Assembly: GCA_030530145.1 (NCBI GenBank)
Contig: JAUMVN010000001.1
Coordinates: 1 to 64,000, forward strand
DNA from: Coriobacteriia bacterium
GTDB lineage: Bacteria; Actinomycetota; Coriobacteriia; Coriobacteriales; Atopobiaceae
DNA length: 64,000 nt
Direction of reading: 5' to 3'
The notes below the pieces were generated by a model that ran no database searches, had not been told where the DNA came from, and saw only the letters and a list, made by a program, of their open reading frames with translations. A program made the position numbers and the translations under genes. Of the stretch, positions 5,650-15,455 are shown in pieces (within the stretch, counting starts at the first letter, position 1; every line of letters starts with the position of its first letter).

Positions 5650-7518
5650 CTACCGCCCGGTGATCGCGCGGCGGAGCATCTTCACGTACGCGTCGGCGCC
5701 CTCGGGGCGCACGTGCTCGCCGTCGTTCCAGAACCAGTCGTCGTGGCCCTCGCTCTCGGCGTACCAGTCGACGACGGCCGCGTTCTCGTACTGGGGCACG
5801 ACGCGGCGGATGATCTCGTTGTTGGAGTCCTGCCAGGCATCCGGGCAGCGGCAGGTGAGGAAGTAGACCTTCTTCGACGAGTCGACGGCCTCGATAAGGG
5901 CCCTTACCTGGTCCTCGTTGATCCAGCCGTTGTCCGCGATGGACCAGACCACCACGTCTCCCTCGTGCCCGGCCTCCTTGCACTGCTCGTAGGCCTCGAC
6001 GCCGTCCGTCATCTGCCGCCCGATCTTGGCGTCCATATAGCCGTTGGGGAAGATCTCGTAGAACTCCGCGCTCGCGTCCTCGGGGACCGAGTCGCCGACG
6101 AGCGTGACGTTGGCGTCGGTCGCGCCCGTCTCGGCGTCCACGTTGAAGTTCGTCGCGTTGATGGTGTCCACCGCCTTGGCGAACTCGGTGTCCCTGAAGT
6201 ACGTGTTCGAGAGGTCGTAGGTCTCCTTCTGGGCGGCTTCCTTCGCGGCGGCGACGGCCTCGGCCTGGGCCTTGCGCTCCTCGGCGCTCAGGGCCTCGGT
6301 CTGCGGGCGCGTGCCCGCTACCTCGCCCATGGGCACGGCCGCGACGGCCACGGCGACGGCGAGAAACGCCGCCTCCGCCGCGAGCACGGGCCTCTGCTGC
6401 CCGAGGGCGCCCCGCTCGCCGAGCGCGGCGACGCCCTTCTCCAGGATCTCGTAGGAAGCCTCGCTCACGGCGAGAATAACGAGCAGCTCAGCGGCCCAGC
6501 CCCACCAGGGAAGCTGCGTGGTGCGCGTGGCCGGGTTCATGATGAGCAGCAGCGGGTAGTGCCAGAGGTAGACGGCGAAGGACCGCTCTCCCAGCCAGGC
6601 CAGCGGGCGCAGCGAGAGCGCGCGACCCACCGCCGTGGGCTCGCTCTCTGCAAGCACGCCCACCAGGAGCGCCGAGAGCACCGCAGCCAGCGCGATGCCG
6701 CCCCGGTAGGCGAAGGCGTCGTGGCCGTTCGAGAGCCAGGCGAGGGCGCACAGGCCCGCCAGGGAGCCGGCCGCCACGAGCTCGCGGAGGCCGCCCCAAC
6801 GCGGCTCGAGCGCGGCCCGCGCGCGGTCGGGAAGAAGGTCGAGCCCCTTGGACAGCCCGCCGCCGAGCGTGGCCAGCGCAAGGGCGGAGCCCACGAGGAG
6901 CTCGCCCGCGCGGGTGTCCGGGCCGTAGTAGACGCGCGCGGTGTCGGCCGAGGTCCCGAAGAGGACGGCCATGAGGACGCACGACGCCGCCGCCGCGGCG
7001 AGCGTGCCCGCGACGAGCGTCCTTCTCCGCGCCTCGAGCCTCCAGGTAAGCATGAGGACGAGCGGCCAGGCCAGGTAGTACTGCATGAGGACGCCCAGGT
7101 ACCAGAAGTGCGTGAGCGGGGAGGGGAGGCCCGCGGCTGCGAAGTAGCTCACCTTGCGCACGATGTAGTTGATGTTCTGGAAAAAGAGGAGCGCCGGCGC
7201 CACGTCGGCCTTCTCCTTGGCAAGAAGCGCGGGCGAGAACGCGAGCGCGAGCCCCGCCGTGACCGCGACGACCGCGAGCATCGTCGGCATGAGGCGCGCG
7301 ACCTTCTTCCCAAGGAAGCGCAGGTAGCCGAAGCCCTCCTCGCTCGACAGGCGGCGCGCGACCGAGAGCGTGGTGAGGTAGCCCGTGAGCACGAAGAAGA
7401 CGGTCACGCCCATGAAGCCGCCGGGAAACCTTCCCTGATCGGCGTGATAGGCGACGACCGCCGCAATGGCGAGGACGCGGAGGCCGTCGAGGGCGGCGAC
7501 CTTCTGGGGACGAGGCAT
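5650..7518 (-). CDS. Membrane acyltransferase with C-terminal SGNH domain (OatA/OafA type)
   Basis: The 622-residue protein has an acyltransferase-3 membrane domain (residues about 8-360, roughly ten helices; signature YHADQG at the start of the first helix and FFVLTGYLTTL) followed by a periplasm-facing SGNH esterase domain. VGDSV supplies the nucleophile block and DGEHVRPEG the Asp-His block. Such proteins move acetyl groups across the membrane and O-acetylate peptidoglycan or other surface glycans, often giving lysozyme resistance. ATG 7518 has GGAG seven bases upstream and starts at the conserved N-terminus. Long open frames on both strands here are composition artefacts. It is transcribed alone, divergent from the ABC-F gene. 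Confidence 0.85.
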   Translation of the reverse strand: MPRPQKVAALDGLRVLAIAAVVAYHADQGRFPGGFMGVTVFFVLTGYLTTLSVARRLSSEEGFGYLRFLGKKVARLMPTMLAVVAVTAGLALAFSPALLAKEKADVAPALLFFQNINYIVRKVSYFAAAGLPSPLTHFWYLGVLMQYYLAWPLVLMLTWRLEARRRTLVAGTLAAAAASCVLMAVLFGTSADTARVYYGPDTRAGELLVGSALALATLGGGLSKGLDLLPDRARAALEPRWGGLRELVAAGSLAGLCALAWLSNGHDAFAYRGGIALAAVLSALLVGVLAESEPTAVGRALSLRPLAWLGERSFAVYLWHYPLLLIMNPATRTTQLPWWGWAAELLVILAVSEASYEILEKGVAALGERGALGQQRPVLAAEAAFLAVAVAVAAVPMGEVAGTRPQTEALSAEERKAQAEAVAAAKEAAQKETYDLSNTYFRDTEFAKAVDTINATNFNVDAETGATDANVTLVGDSVPEDASAEFYEIFPNGYMDAKIGRQMTDGVEAYEQCKEAGHEGDVVVWSIADNGWINEDQVRALIEAVDSSKKVYFLTCRCPDAWQDSNNEIIRRVVPQYENAAVVDWYAESEGHDDWFWNDGEHVRPEGADAYVKMLRRAITGR

Positions 7519-7686
7519 GTAAGCTCCAGCCTTGACGCGAATGTTTGAACGCCTTGATTGTAGCCCGCGCGCCGGACAGGAATGTGGGCATCGCGTACCG
7601 GCTCTGCCGCCGGTCGCGGACGAGGGGCCGTTTTGCCTATACTTACAAGGTTTGAATACACGTGAACTCGCATTTTGGAGCAGCTC

Positions 7687-9669
7687 TTGATAGCCCTCGC
7701 AGATAAAGTTTCCAAGTCGTTCGGCGGACGCGTCCTCTATTCGGGTGCGACGCTGCAGCTCAACGCGGGGGAGCGCTGGGCGCTCGTGGGCCCCAACGGC
7801 TCGGGCAAGACCACCTTCCTCAAGATCTTCATGGGCCTGGAGTCCTGCGACGAGGGCACCGTGACCTTCGCCAAGGACACCACCGTGGGCTACCTCGAGC
7901 AGGAGACCAAGCTCATGGGCAATAAGTCCGCCCTGCAGGAGGTCGTCGACTCCGCCCACGAGGTCAAGCACTGGGAGAAGAAGGTCGCCGAGCTCGAGCA
8001 CGCCATCTCCGTCTGCGACGGCGAGGGCCTCGAGCGCCTGCTGGAGGACTACGGCCATGCGCAGGAGCGCTTCGAGCGCCTGGGCGGCTACGAGCTCGAG
8101 GCCCGCGCGCGGCAGATCCTCGCCGGCCTGGGCTTCCCTGTCGAGGACTTCGACAAGCCGGCCGAGGACTTCTCGGGCGGCTGGCAGATGCGCATCTCGC
8201 TCTCCAAGCTGCTGCTGCGCCGCCCCGACCTGCTCATGCTCGACGAGCCCACGAACCACCTGGACCTCGAGAGCGTCCAGTGGCTCGAGGGCTTCCTCAA
8301 CAGCTACGAGGGCGTGGTCCTTCTCGTCAGCCACGACCGCACCTTCATGGACGCCTGCGTGAGCCACGTGGCCGCCGTCGAGAACCGCCGCATAACCACC
8401 TACACGGGCAACTACTCCAGCTACCTTAAGCAGCGCGAGGACAACCTCGAGCAGATGCGCGCCAAGCGCGCCGCCCAGGAGCGCGAGATAGCCCACATGC
8501 AGGTCTTCGTGGACAAGTTCCGCTACAAGCCGACCAAGGCCGCCCAGGCCCAGGAGCGCATGAAGAAGATCGAGCAGATCAAGAGCGAGCTCGTCATGCT
8601 CCCCGAGGGCTCCAAACACATGAGCTTCAGCTTCCCGGAGCCCCCGCGCACGGGGGACATGGTCATCAGCCTCGACGGCGTGGCCAAGTCCTTCGGCGAG
8701 AACCGCGTCTACGAGGGCGTCGACCTCAAGCTCTACCGCGGCGACCACGTGGCGCTCGTCGGCCCCAACGGCGCCGGCAAATCGACCCTCATGAAGCTCA
8801 TCAACGGCAAGCTCGCGCCCGACGCAGGCTCCGTGAGCCTCGGCCAGAACGTGACGCAGGCCTACTACGCCCAGCATCAGCTAGAGGAGCTCGACGAGGG
8901 CAACACCGTCCTCGGCGAGATGGACACCGTGGCCAAGGGCTGGACCACTTCCGAGGAGCGCCGCCTGCTCGGCGCCTTCCTCTTCCACGGCGACGACGTC
9001 GAGAAGCGCGTCTCGGTGCTCTCGGGCGGCGAGCGGGCGCGCCTCGCGCTGGCGAAGATGCTCGTCTCGCCGGACCCGCTGCTCATGCTCGACGAGCCCA
9101 CGAACCACCTGGACATCGACTCGGTCGACGTCCTCGAGCAGGCGCTGATCAAGTTCCCGGGCACCATCGTGCTCATCTCCCACGACGAGCACCTGGTCCG
9201 CGCCGTGGCGAACAAGGTCGTCGACGTGCGCGACCACAAGGTCACCCTCTACGACGGCGACTACGAGTACTACCAGTTCAAGCGCGCCGAGCTCGAGGCG
9301 CTCGCGGCCGGCGAGGAGGCACCCGCCGCCGGCAAGCGCGCGCCCGCGCTGGCCGAGGAGCCCGCCGCGGCCGCCGGCCGCAACGTGAAGACGCGCGAGC
9401 AGCGCCGCGCCGAGGCCGAGGAGCGCAAGCGCCGCAACCAGGCGCTCAAGGGCGAGAAGAAGCGCCTGCGCGAGGTCGAGGCCGCGCTCACGCCCGCCCA
9501 GAAGCGCTACGACGAGCTCGTGGCCCTCATGGCGGACGAGTCGCTCTACAACGACGCCGCCCGCTTCGACGAGTGCATGAAGGAGTACAACGCCCTCTCG
9601 AGGAAGATCCCGGCCCTCGAGGAGGAGTGGATGGAGCTCACCGAGAAGATCGAGAACGCCGATGTCTAG
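7687..9669 (+). CDS. ABC-F family ATPase with Uup-like C-terminal coiled coil
   Basis: The 660-residue soluble protein has two ATP-binding cassettes and no membrane domain. Walker A motifs are GPNGSGKTT and GPNGAGKST, signatures [10 protein letters not shown] and [10 protein letters not shown], and both Walker B motifs read [12 protein letters not shown] basic linker lies between the cassettes and a charged coiled coil at the C-terminus. ABC-F proteins act on the ribosome (translation factors or antibiotic protection) rather than in transport. I prefer the TTG at 7687 because GGAG at 7677 is correctly spaced and the protein then begins at the family-like [13 protein letters not shown]; a TTG at 7675 is the alternative. 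The stop overlaps the next gene. Confidence 0.85.
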   Translation: MIALADKVSKSFGGRVLYSGATLQLNAGERWALVGPNGSGKTTFLKIFMGLESCDEGTVTFAKDTTVGYLEQETKLMGNKSALQEVVDSAHEVKHWEKKVAELEHAISVCDGEGLERLLEDYGHAQERFERLGGYELEARARQILAGLGFPVEDFDKPAEDFSGGWQMRISLSKLLLRRPDLLMLDEPTNHLDLESVQWLEGFLNSYEGVVLLVSHDRTFMDACVSHVAAVENRRITTYTGNYSSYLKQREDNLEQMRAKRAAQEREIAHMQVFVDKFRYKPTKAAQAQERMKKIEQIKSELVMLPEGSKHMSFSFPEPPRTGDMVISLDGVAKSFGENRVYEGVDLKLYRGDHVALVGPNGAGKSTLMKLINGKLAPDAGSVSLGQNVTQAYYAQHQLEELDEGNTVLGEMDTVAKGWTTSEERRLLGAFLFHGDDVEKRVSVLSGGERARLALAKMLVSPDPLLMLDEPTNHLDIDSVDVLEQALIKFPGTIVLISHDEHLVRAVANKVVDVRDHKVTLYDGDYEYYQFKRAELEALAAGEEAPAAGKRAPALAEEPAAAAGRNVKTREQRRAEAEERKRRNQALKGEKKRLREVEAALTPAQKRYDELVALMADESLYNDAARFDECMKEYNALSRKIPALEEEWMELTEKIENADV

Positions 9670-9967
9670 GTCCTCGCACGACAACGCCGCGAAGGCGCTT
9701 CTCGGCGCGGTTGCGTTCGCGCTGCGGGCGGCCGCCTGGCTGCTCGTGGCCCTGGTTGTGGCGGACCTCTTCCTCACCGGGCCCGCCCGCGCGGCCCTGC
9801 TGCCGCTGAACACCTGGCTCGCGCGCGCCCTCCCGGAGGGCCTCTCGGGCTCGCTCGTCCTCACCACGCCCCTGGGCGGGGCCTTCCGCGGCGACTTCGC
9901 CCTCGTTGCGGTAGTCTTGTTCGTGGTCGACTGGGCCATCTGTAAAATAGCTGCCTCGCTGCGCTGA
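9662..9967 (+). CDS. Small two-helix membrane protein
   Basis: A 101-residue protein with hydrophobic segments at about residues 12-40 ([20 protein letters not shown]) and 78-96 ([19 protein letters not shown]), separated by an amphipathic loop. I recognise no family. The ATG overlaps the end of the ABC-F gene by eight bases, so translation is coupled, and the M50 protease gene follows 23 bases later. Confidence 0.65.
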   Translation: MSRSSHDNAAKALLGAVAFALRAAAWLLVALVVADLFLTGPARAALLPLNTWLARALPEGLSGSLVLTTPLGGAFRGDFALVAVVLFVVDWAICKIAASLR

Positions 9968-9990
9968 CGCCGCGAGAGGGGAGTCTTCGC

Positions 9991-10689
9991 TTGACCTTCG
10001 CATCTACGTTCTCGTTCGAGCGCGTGCTGAGCATCGCCGTCTCGGTCGTCCTCGTCATGCTCTCCGCGACCGTGCACGAGGTGGCCCACGGCTGGGCCGC
10101 CCTCAAGTGCGGCGACCCAACGGCCAAGGAGGCCGGGCGCCTGACGCTCAACCCCGCGGCTCACATCGACGGCTTCGGCTCCCTGGCTTTGCCGCTCCTC
10201 ATGGCCCTTATGGGCGGGCCGATGTTCGCCTTCGCCAAGCCCGTGCCGTACAACCCGCGCCGGCTCAAGAACCCGGAGCGCGACGAGGTGATCGTGGCAC
10301 TGGCGGGACCGGCGTCGAACCTCGCACAGGCGCTTCTGGGCGCCGCGCTTCTTGCCGGGGCGCTGAGCCTCGACGCCGCCGCCTCCGCCGTGGGGGCCTC
10401 GGTCTACATCTGGGTCCTGCGCATCCTCTCGAACTACGTGTACGTCAACCTCACGCTGTGCTTCTTCAACTTGATTCCGTTCCCGCCGCTCGACGGATCC
10501 AAGGTGGTCATGCCCTTCCTCCACGGCGAGGCGCGCGAGCGCTACTACCGCGTGCAGGCCTACGCCATGCCGGCGCTCATCGCGGTTCTCTACGTCCTGC
10601 CGAGCTTCCTCGGGATCGACCCGGTGGGCGCCTACCTCGATCTCACCGCGGGCAACCTCTACGACCTGCTGATCATGGCGGTGATGTAG
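9991..10689 (+). CDS. Site-2 protease family (M50) membrane metallopeptidase
   Basis: The 232-residue membrane protein carries the zinc motif HEVAH (residues 29-33) inside its first membrane segment and the second metal ligand in FPPLDGSK, in the NLIPFPPLDG version typical of short PDZ-less M50 proteins. Such enzymes cleave membrane-embedded substrates, often anti-sigma factors or signal-peptide remnants; no substrate is suggested here. The start is TTG at 9991, with GGGGAG at ideal distance. The neighbours (scpA and scpB) recur beside this gene in many Gram-positive genomes. Its stop codon directly precedes the scpA GTG. Confidence 0.85.
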   Translation: MTFASTFSFERVLSIAVSVVLVMLSATVHEVAHGWAALKCGDPTAKEAGRLTLNPAAHIDGFGSLALPLLMALMGGPMFAFAKPVPYNPRRLKNPERDEVIVALAGPASNLAQALLGAALLAGALSLDAAASAVGASVYIWVLRILSNYVYVNLTLCFFNLIPFPPLDGSKVVMPFLHGEARERYYRVQAYAMPALIAVLYVLPSFLGIDPVGAYLDLTAGNLYDLLIMAVM

Positions 10690-11628
10690 GTGTCCTACAA
10701 GGTCCGCACGCAGGCGTTCTCGGGGCCGTTCGACCTCCTGCTGCAGCTCGTGACGAGGCAGAAGGTGACCATCGGCTCCATCTCCATCGCCGAGGTGGCC
10801 AACCAGTACCTCGCCGAGGTGGAGCGCATGCGCGACCTCGACCTGGACGTGGCGAGCGACTTCGTCCTCGTCGCCTCCACCCTGCTGGACATCAAGGCCG
10901 CCTCGCTCGTGCCCGACGAGCCCGTGCGCAAGAAGCGCGAAGAGTGGGAGGACGAGGAGGAAGACGACCTCGACGGGCTCGACCCCGACGAGGCGCGCGA
11001 GGTGCTCATCGCCCGCCTGATCGCCTACAAGCAGTTCCGCGGGGCGGCCGCCGCCCTCGCGGCCCGAAGCGAGGCCGAGGCGCGCATGCACCCCAGGACC
11101 GTCGGCGCGGACCCCGAGTTCCTGGGCCTCATGCCCGACTATCTCGAGGGGATCTCGCTGCGAAGCCTCGCCGTCATCTGCGCGGACATCGACTCCAAGC
11201 GCGAGACCTTCTTGCTGGAGAGCGAGCACATCGCGCCCAAGCGCCTGCCCGTTGCCCTTACCATCGCCTCGGTCGACCGCCTGGTGCGCAGCCGCGGGCA
11301 CGTGACCTTCACCGAGCTCGTGGGCGAGGACTCGGCGCCCGAGGTCGTGGTCGCCAACTTCCTCGCTATCCTCGAGCTCTTCAAGCGCGGGCTCGTGCGC
11401 GTGAGCCAGAGCGAGGTCTTCGGCGAGATAGACGTCGACCACATCGACGGCGCCGAGGCCTACCGCATCGACGAGACGGCGCTGGCGGAGCTCGACGAGG
11501 CCACGCGCGACCTTGTCATAGAGGCGGCCGGCGAGGACGCGGCAGGGGCCGACGATGAGGAGGCTGACGAAACCGCCGGCGAGGACGCGGGCGCGCCGGA
11601 AAACGACGAAGACAGGAGCGAAGCCTGA
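10690..11628 (+). CDS. scpA: Segregation and condensation protein A
   Basis: This 312-residue kleisin starts with the conserved FSGPFDLLLQLVTRQKVTIG and continues through DVASDFVLVASTLLDIKAASL, with the winged helix that binds the SMC head near residues 195-255. ScpA bridges SMC dimers with ScpB to compact and segregate the chromosome. It has an acidic Ala/Asp/Glu-rich tail of about 45 residues beyond the winged helix, longer than usual. The GTG start abuts the stop of the protease gene, and the stop overlaps the scpB ATG by one base. Confidence 0.92.
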   Translation: MSYKVRTQAFSGPFDLLLQLVTRQKVTIGSISIAEVANQYLAEVERMRDLDLDVASDFVLVASTLLDIKAASLVPDEPVRKKREEWEDEEEDDLDGLDPDEAREVLIARLIAYKQFRGAAAALAARSEAEARMHPRTVGADPEFLGLMPDYLEGISLRSLAVICADIDSKRETFLLESEHIAPKRLPVALTIASVDRLVRSRGHVTFTELVGEDSAPEVVVANFLAILELFKRGLVRVSQSEVFGEIDVDHIDGAEAYRIDETALAELDEATRDLVIEAAGEDAAGADDEEADETAGEDAGAPENDEDRSEA

Positions 11629-12344
11629 TGCAAACCCTCGAGACGCTCGACGCCGACAACCTGAAGCCGATGCTCGAGGCGCTTCTCCTCGTGTCGGACG
11701 ACTCCGTGCCCGCCACCGAGCTGGCGCGCGCCTGCGGGGCGGCCCCCGGCGAGGTCTCCCAAGCCCTGGCCGAGCTCTCGGCCGAGTACTCCGACGCCAA
11801 CCGCGGCTTCCAGCTGCGCGAGGTGGCGGGCGGCTGGAGGCTCTTCACCCACCCGGCGTTCCACGACCAGGTTGCGGACTACGTGCTCTCGTGGGACGCC
11901 CGCAAGCTCTCGCAGGCCGCCCTCGAGACGCTCGCCGTCATCGCGTACCACCAGCCCGTCACGCGCGAGGGCGTGCGCGCCATCCGCGGCGTCAACTCGG
12001 ACGGCGTCATCGCCTCCCTGCGCGAGAAGGGCCTGGTCCGCGAGACGGGCCACGAGGCCGACCGCGGCCAGGCGGTGCTCTTCGGCACGACGCGCCTCTT
12101 CCTCGAGCACTTCGGCCTGAAGTCCCTGCGCGAGCTGCCGCCGCTCGAGGACTTCGCCCCCGACGAGGAGTCCAAGCGCTTTATCCGCGAGCGGCTCTCG
12201 GGGCGGCAGATGGAGTCCACCCTCGAGCAGGCCTCCGACGACATCGACGACGAGCGCGAGCTCATGGGCGACGACTTCGGCGCCGAGGGCGCGGGCGCTG
12301 GCGAGCAGGGGCAGGGCTCCGGGGAGGTCACGGCGCATGAGTGA
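11628..12344 (+). CDS. scpB: Segregation and condensation protein B
   Basis: The 238-residue protein has two winged-helix domains; the family signature is visible as LSQAALETLAVIAYHQPVTR and IRGVNSDGVIASLREKGLV. It dimerises and binds ScpA in the SMC complex. The C-terminal 40 residues are acidic and probably disordered. It overlaps scpA by one base and rluB by eight, so scpA, scpB and rluB are translationally coupled. Confidence 0.92.
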   Translation: MQTLETLDADNLKPMLEALLLVSDDSVPATELARACGAAPGEVSQALAELSAEYSDANRGFQLREVAGGWRLFTHPAFHDQVADYVLSWDARKLSQAALETLAVIAYHQPVTREGVRAIRGVNSDGVIASLREKGLVRETGHEADRGQAVLFGTTRLFLEHFGLKSLRELPPLEDFAPDEESKRFIRERLSGRQMESTLEQASDDIDDERELMGDDFGAEGAGAGEQGQGSGEVTAHE

Positions 12345-13146
12345 CGAGCTCTACCCCATGCGCCTGCAGCGCTTCCTCGCGCGGGCCGGCGTCGCGTCCC
12401 GGCGCGGCTCGGAGCGGCTCATGACCGCGGGCCGCGTGCGCGTGAACGGCCAGGTGGTCACCGAGCTCGGCAGCAAGGTCGACCCCGGCCGCGACGTCGT
12501 CACGGTCGATGGCCGCGTCTGCCGCATCCAGGAGAAGCCCTGCTACCTCATGCTCTACAAGCCGGCCGGCTACCTCACCACCATGAGCGACCCGCAGGGC
12601 CGCCCCACGGTGGCCGAGCTCGTCCCGAGCGAGACCTATCCCGGGCTCTACCCGGTGGGGCGCCTCGACTTCGACACCACTGGGCTGCTCCTCTTCACGA
12701 CGAACGGCAACGTTGGTCAGGACCTTCTCCACCCGTCGAACCACGTGGACAAGCACTACGTCGCGCTCGTGCGCGGCGTGCCCGCGAAGAAGGACTTCGA
12801 CCGCCTGCGCGCCGGCATCATGCTCGAGGACGGCCCGGCGAGCCCCGCCGAGCCCGAGCTTCTTTCGGAGGCGGACCCCCTGTACCGGGTGGTCGCGCCG
12901 CACGGCGCCGGCGCGGACCGGGGCGGCAACCCCAACAGCGTGGTCGGCCTCACCATCCACGAGGGGCGCAAGCACCAGGTTAAGAAAATGATGCTCGCTT
13001 GCGGGCACAGGGTCATCCGGCTCCATCGCGACGCGTTCGGTCCGCTCCGGCTTACGGGCGTGGAGGAAGGGTCCTGGCGCCTTTTGAACGAAGACGAGGT
13101 CAACGCCATAGAATCGCTTTGCAAGAAGAGAGAGGGATACGCATGA
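12337..13146 (+). CDS. rluB: 23S rRNA/16S rRNA pseudouridine synthase, RluB/RsuA family
   Basis: The 269-residue protein has an S4 RNA-binding domain (residues 8-55, RLQRFLARAGVASRRGSERL) followed by the RsuA/RluB catalytic domain. The active-site Asp is D111 in GRLDFDTTGLLLFT. In bacteria with one such gene next to scpB it modifies the 23S rRNA peptidyl-transferase region (RluB position), which cannot be proved from sequence. An insertion of about 15 residues lies between the last two core strands (near AGADRGGNPNSV). The stop overlaps the cmk ATG. Confidence 0.88.
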   Translation: MSDELYPMRLQRFLARAGVASRRGSERLMTAGRVRVNGQVVTELGSKVDPGRDVVTVDGRVCRIQEKPCYLMLYKPAGYLTTMSDPQGRPTVAELVPSETYPGLYPVGRLDFDTTGLLLFTTNGNVGQDLLHPSNHVDKHYVALVRGVPAKKDFDRLRAGIMLEDGPASPAEPELLSEADPLYRVVAPHGAGADRGGNPNSVVGLTIHEGRKHQVKKMMLACGHRVIRLHRDAFGPLRLTGVEEGSWRLLNEDEVNAIESLCKKREGYA

Positions 13147-13847
13147 TAGTCGCCATCGACGGGCCTTCCGGGTCCGGCAAGTCATCGATCGCGCGCGCCA
13201 TCGCCGAGCGCTGCTCGCTCACGTTCCTGGACACGGGGGCGATGTACCGCTCCGTGGCCGCCGAGTGTCTGCGCGCGGGCGTGGACCCCGAGGACGCCGA
13301 GGGCGTCGCGGCCGTCGCGCGCGCCATCGACATCCGCTTCGGCGCCTCCGAGGGCGGCCAGACCGTCTTCGCAAACGGCCGCGATGTCACGGCCGAGATC
13401 CGCACGCCCGAGGTCGAGCTCGCGGTCTCGCCCGTCTCGGCGACGCCGGCGGTCCGCGAGGTCATGGTCGCGCTTCAGCGCAAGGTGGGGGAGAGCGCCG
13501 ACGTCGTCGCCGAGGGGCGCGACATCGGCACCGTCGTGTACCCCGCGGCGGACGTGAAGGTGTTTCTCACCGCGAGCCCCGAGGCGCGCGCACGCCGCCG
13601 CGCCGTCCAGCGCTCCGGAGGGAACCTCGCCGAGAACCCCGAGGCCACGGCCGATGCCGACGCCGAGGCGCGCATCCTCGCCGACCTCAAGCGCCGCGAC
13701 GACTACGACTCCACCCGCGAGGCGTCCCCTCTGCGCCCGGCCGACGATGCCGTGGTCATCGACTCCTCCGACCTCACCTTCGAGCAGGTCGTCGATAGGA
13801 TCTGCGGCCTCTCCGACGAGCTCGCCGCCCGACGAAAGGACGCTTAA
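13143..13847 (+). CDS. cmk: Cytidylate kinase
   Basis: The 234-residue enzyme phosphorylates CMP and dCMP. P-loop GPSGSGKSS at residues 7-15, the CMP site LDTGAMYRSVA, and the conserved VAEGRDIGTVVYP and DDYDSTREASPL blocks are all present. The ATG at 13143 overlaps the rluB TGA by four bases, with a GAGAGGG site upstream. The order scpA-scpB-rluB-cmk-plsC-ispH-der is a conserved Gram-positive cluster. Confidence 0.95.
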   Translation: MIVAIDGPSGSGKSSIARAIAERCSLTFLDTGAMYRSVAAECLRAGVDPEDAEGVAAVARAIDIRFGASEGGQTVFANGRDVTAEIRTPEVELAVSPVSATPAVREVMVALQRKVGESADVVAEGRDIGTVVYPAADVKVFLTASPEARARRRAVQRSGGNLAENPEATADADAEARILADLKRRDDYDSTREASPLRPADDAVVIDSSDLTFEQVVDRICGLSDELAARRKDA

Positions 13848-14594
13848 GTGGCTGCCGAGGACACCCAGAAGAAACCCAAGGGCAAGCTCCGCGCCTTCGC
13901 GGGCAACACCTACGACGACTACTACGACGCCGCGATGTCCGACTTCCCGTGGACCGCGCGCGTGCTCATGAACATCGTCGTCTACGCCTGCTACGCCTTC
14001 ACCAAGCTCGTGTGGCCCTGGAAGATCGAGGCCGCCGAGCTCCTCACCGAGGACAAGCGCGGGCGCGTGATCATCCAGAACCACGAGTCCATGGTCGACC
14101 CCGTGATCATGGTCGTCGTGCTCTGGCGCGCGGGCATCCACATGCGCATCGTCTACAAGAGCGAGTTCGACCGGATCGGGATCGCGCGCTGGCTCTTCTC
14201 GCGCGTCGGAGGCTTCCCGGTCAACCGCGGCGCCACCGACATGAAGGTGGTCCGTCGCGCCCGCGCGGCCCTGCAGCGCGGCGAGTGCCTGCTCATCTAC
14301 CCCGAGGGCACCCGCGTCAAGGAGGACGCCAAGGCCGAGGTCCACGGCGGCTACGCCCTGATGGCCCAGCTCGCCAAGGCGCCCGTGCAGCCCACCGCGC
14401 TCGTCGGCGCGCGCCGTCTGCGCTTCCGCAGCCGCGTCGTCGTGCGCGCAGGGGCGCCCATCGAGTGGTCCGACCTCGAGTCGACCAAGCGCAAGGAGCA
14501 GGTGGCCGAGATGGAGCGCCGCGGCATGGAGGCGGTCTACGCCCTGCGCGACGAGCTGCGCGCGGCCTACCCCGAGCTCGAGGCCGAGGAGTAG
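13848..14594 (+). CDS. plsC: 1-acyl-sn-glycerol-3-phosphate acyltransferase
   Basis: The 248-residue membrane-associated enzyme makes phosphatidic acid from lysophosphatidic acid. The catalytic HX4D motif is NHESMVD (His79, Asp84), the substrate block is FPVNRG, and the third motif is YPEGTR (151-156). One membrane helix lies near residues 37-55. It starts with GTG directly after the cmk stop, with AAAGGA upstream. It works with PlsY and GpsA encoded a few genes downstream to build the glycerophospholipid backbone. Confidence 0.9.
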   Translation: MAAEDTQKKPKGKLRAFAGNTYDDYYDAAMSDFPWTARVLMNIVVYACYAFTKLVWPWKIEAAELLTEDKRGRVIIQNHESMVDPVIMVVVLWRAGIHMRIVYKSEFDRIGIARWLFSRVGGFPVNRGATDMKVVRRARAALQRGECLLIYPEGTRVKEDAKAEVHGGYALMAQLAKAPVQPTALVGARRLRFRSRVVVRAGAPIEWSDLESTKRKEQVAEMERRGMEAVYALRDELRAAYPELEAEE

Positions 14595-14596
14595 CC

Positions 14597-15436
14597 GTGG
14601 CGAGGATCCAGATCGCGTCCGAGGCGGGCGCCTGCTACGGCGTGGAGCGCGCGCTCAAGATGGTCGAGGAGGCCGCCGAGAGCTCCGAGGTCCCCGTCCA
14701 CACCCTGGGCCCGCTCATCCACAACCCGCGCGTGGTGGGAAGCCTCGCCGAGAAGGGCGTGACGGTCGTCTCCTCGCCCGAGGAGGCCGCAGGGCACACG
14801 CTGCTGCTGCGCACCCACGGCGTCACCCCGGACGAGGAGTCGCGCGCCCGCGGGCTCTGCCACGAGGTCCTCGACGCCACCTGCCCCTTCGTGAAGAAGG
14901 TGCACCTGGCGGCGGCGCGGCTCGCGCGCGAGGGGTACCAGGTCGTCGTGGTGGGGGAGAAGGGCCATCCCGAGGTCGAGGCCACGCTTCCCCACGCCCC
15001 CGGCGCGGTCGTCGTGGGCAACCCCGACGAGGCCGCGGGCCTGCCCGCCGCAAAGAAGATCGGCGTCGTGGTGCAGACCACGCAGTCGCGCGCGAACCTC
15101 GAGGCCGTCGTCGCAGCGCTTCTCGGCCGCGCCGAGGAGCTGCGCGTGGTCAACACGATCTGCGACGCCACGAGCGGCCACCAGGGGGCCTGCGCGGAGC
15201 TCGCCGAGAAGGCCGACGTCATGGTCGTGGTCGGCGGGCGCATCTCCGCGAACACCAAGCGCCTGGCCGAGATCGCCGCCGGGCTCTGCCCGCGCACGCA
15301 CCACATCGAGGGCGCCGACGAGCTCGAGGCGTCCTGGTTCGAGGGCGCGGGCCTCATCGGCGTCACCGCGGGCGCCAGCACCCCTGCCGCCCACATCGAG
15401 GCCGTCCAGGCGCGCATCGCCGAGCTCGCGCGGTAG
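14597..15436 (+). CDS. ispH: 4-hydroxy-3-methylbut-2-enyl diphosphate reductase
   Basis: The 279-residue iron-sulfur enzyme catalyses the last step of the MEP isoprenoid pathway, giving IPP and DMAPP. Three cluster cysteines are in GACYGVERA, DATCPFVKKV and NTICDATSGHQ. The substrate residues HTLGPLIHNP, RTHGV, EKGHPEVE and SANTKRL are conserved. The GTG at 14597 (MARIQIASEAGACYGVE) follows AGGAG that spans the plsC stop. The frame is open far upstream but that part is antisense-like and overlaps plsC. Confidence 0.93.
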   Translation: MARIQIASEAGACYGVERALKMVEEAAESSEVPVHTLGPLIHNPRVVGSLAEKGVTVVSSPEEAAGHTLLLRTHGVTPDEESRARGLCHEVLDATCPFVKKVHLAAARLAREGYQVVVVGEKGHPEVEATLPHAPGAVVVGNPDEAAGLPAAKKIGVVVQTTQSRANLEAVVAALLGRAEELRVVNTICDATSGHQGACAELAEKADVMVVVGGRISANTKRLAEIAAGLCPRTHHIEGADELEASWFEGAGLIGVTAGASTPAAHIEAVQARIAELAR

Positions 15437-15455
15437 CGCGCCGAACCTCCGGCGC

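Noticed and set aside
5713-8877. Very long open frames on both strands over the acyltransferase and ABC-F genes
   Set aside because: They are antisense shadows caused by high third-position GC; only the frames with family motifs and ribosome sites were kept.
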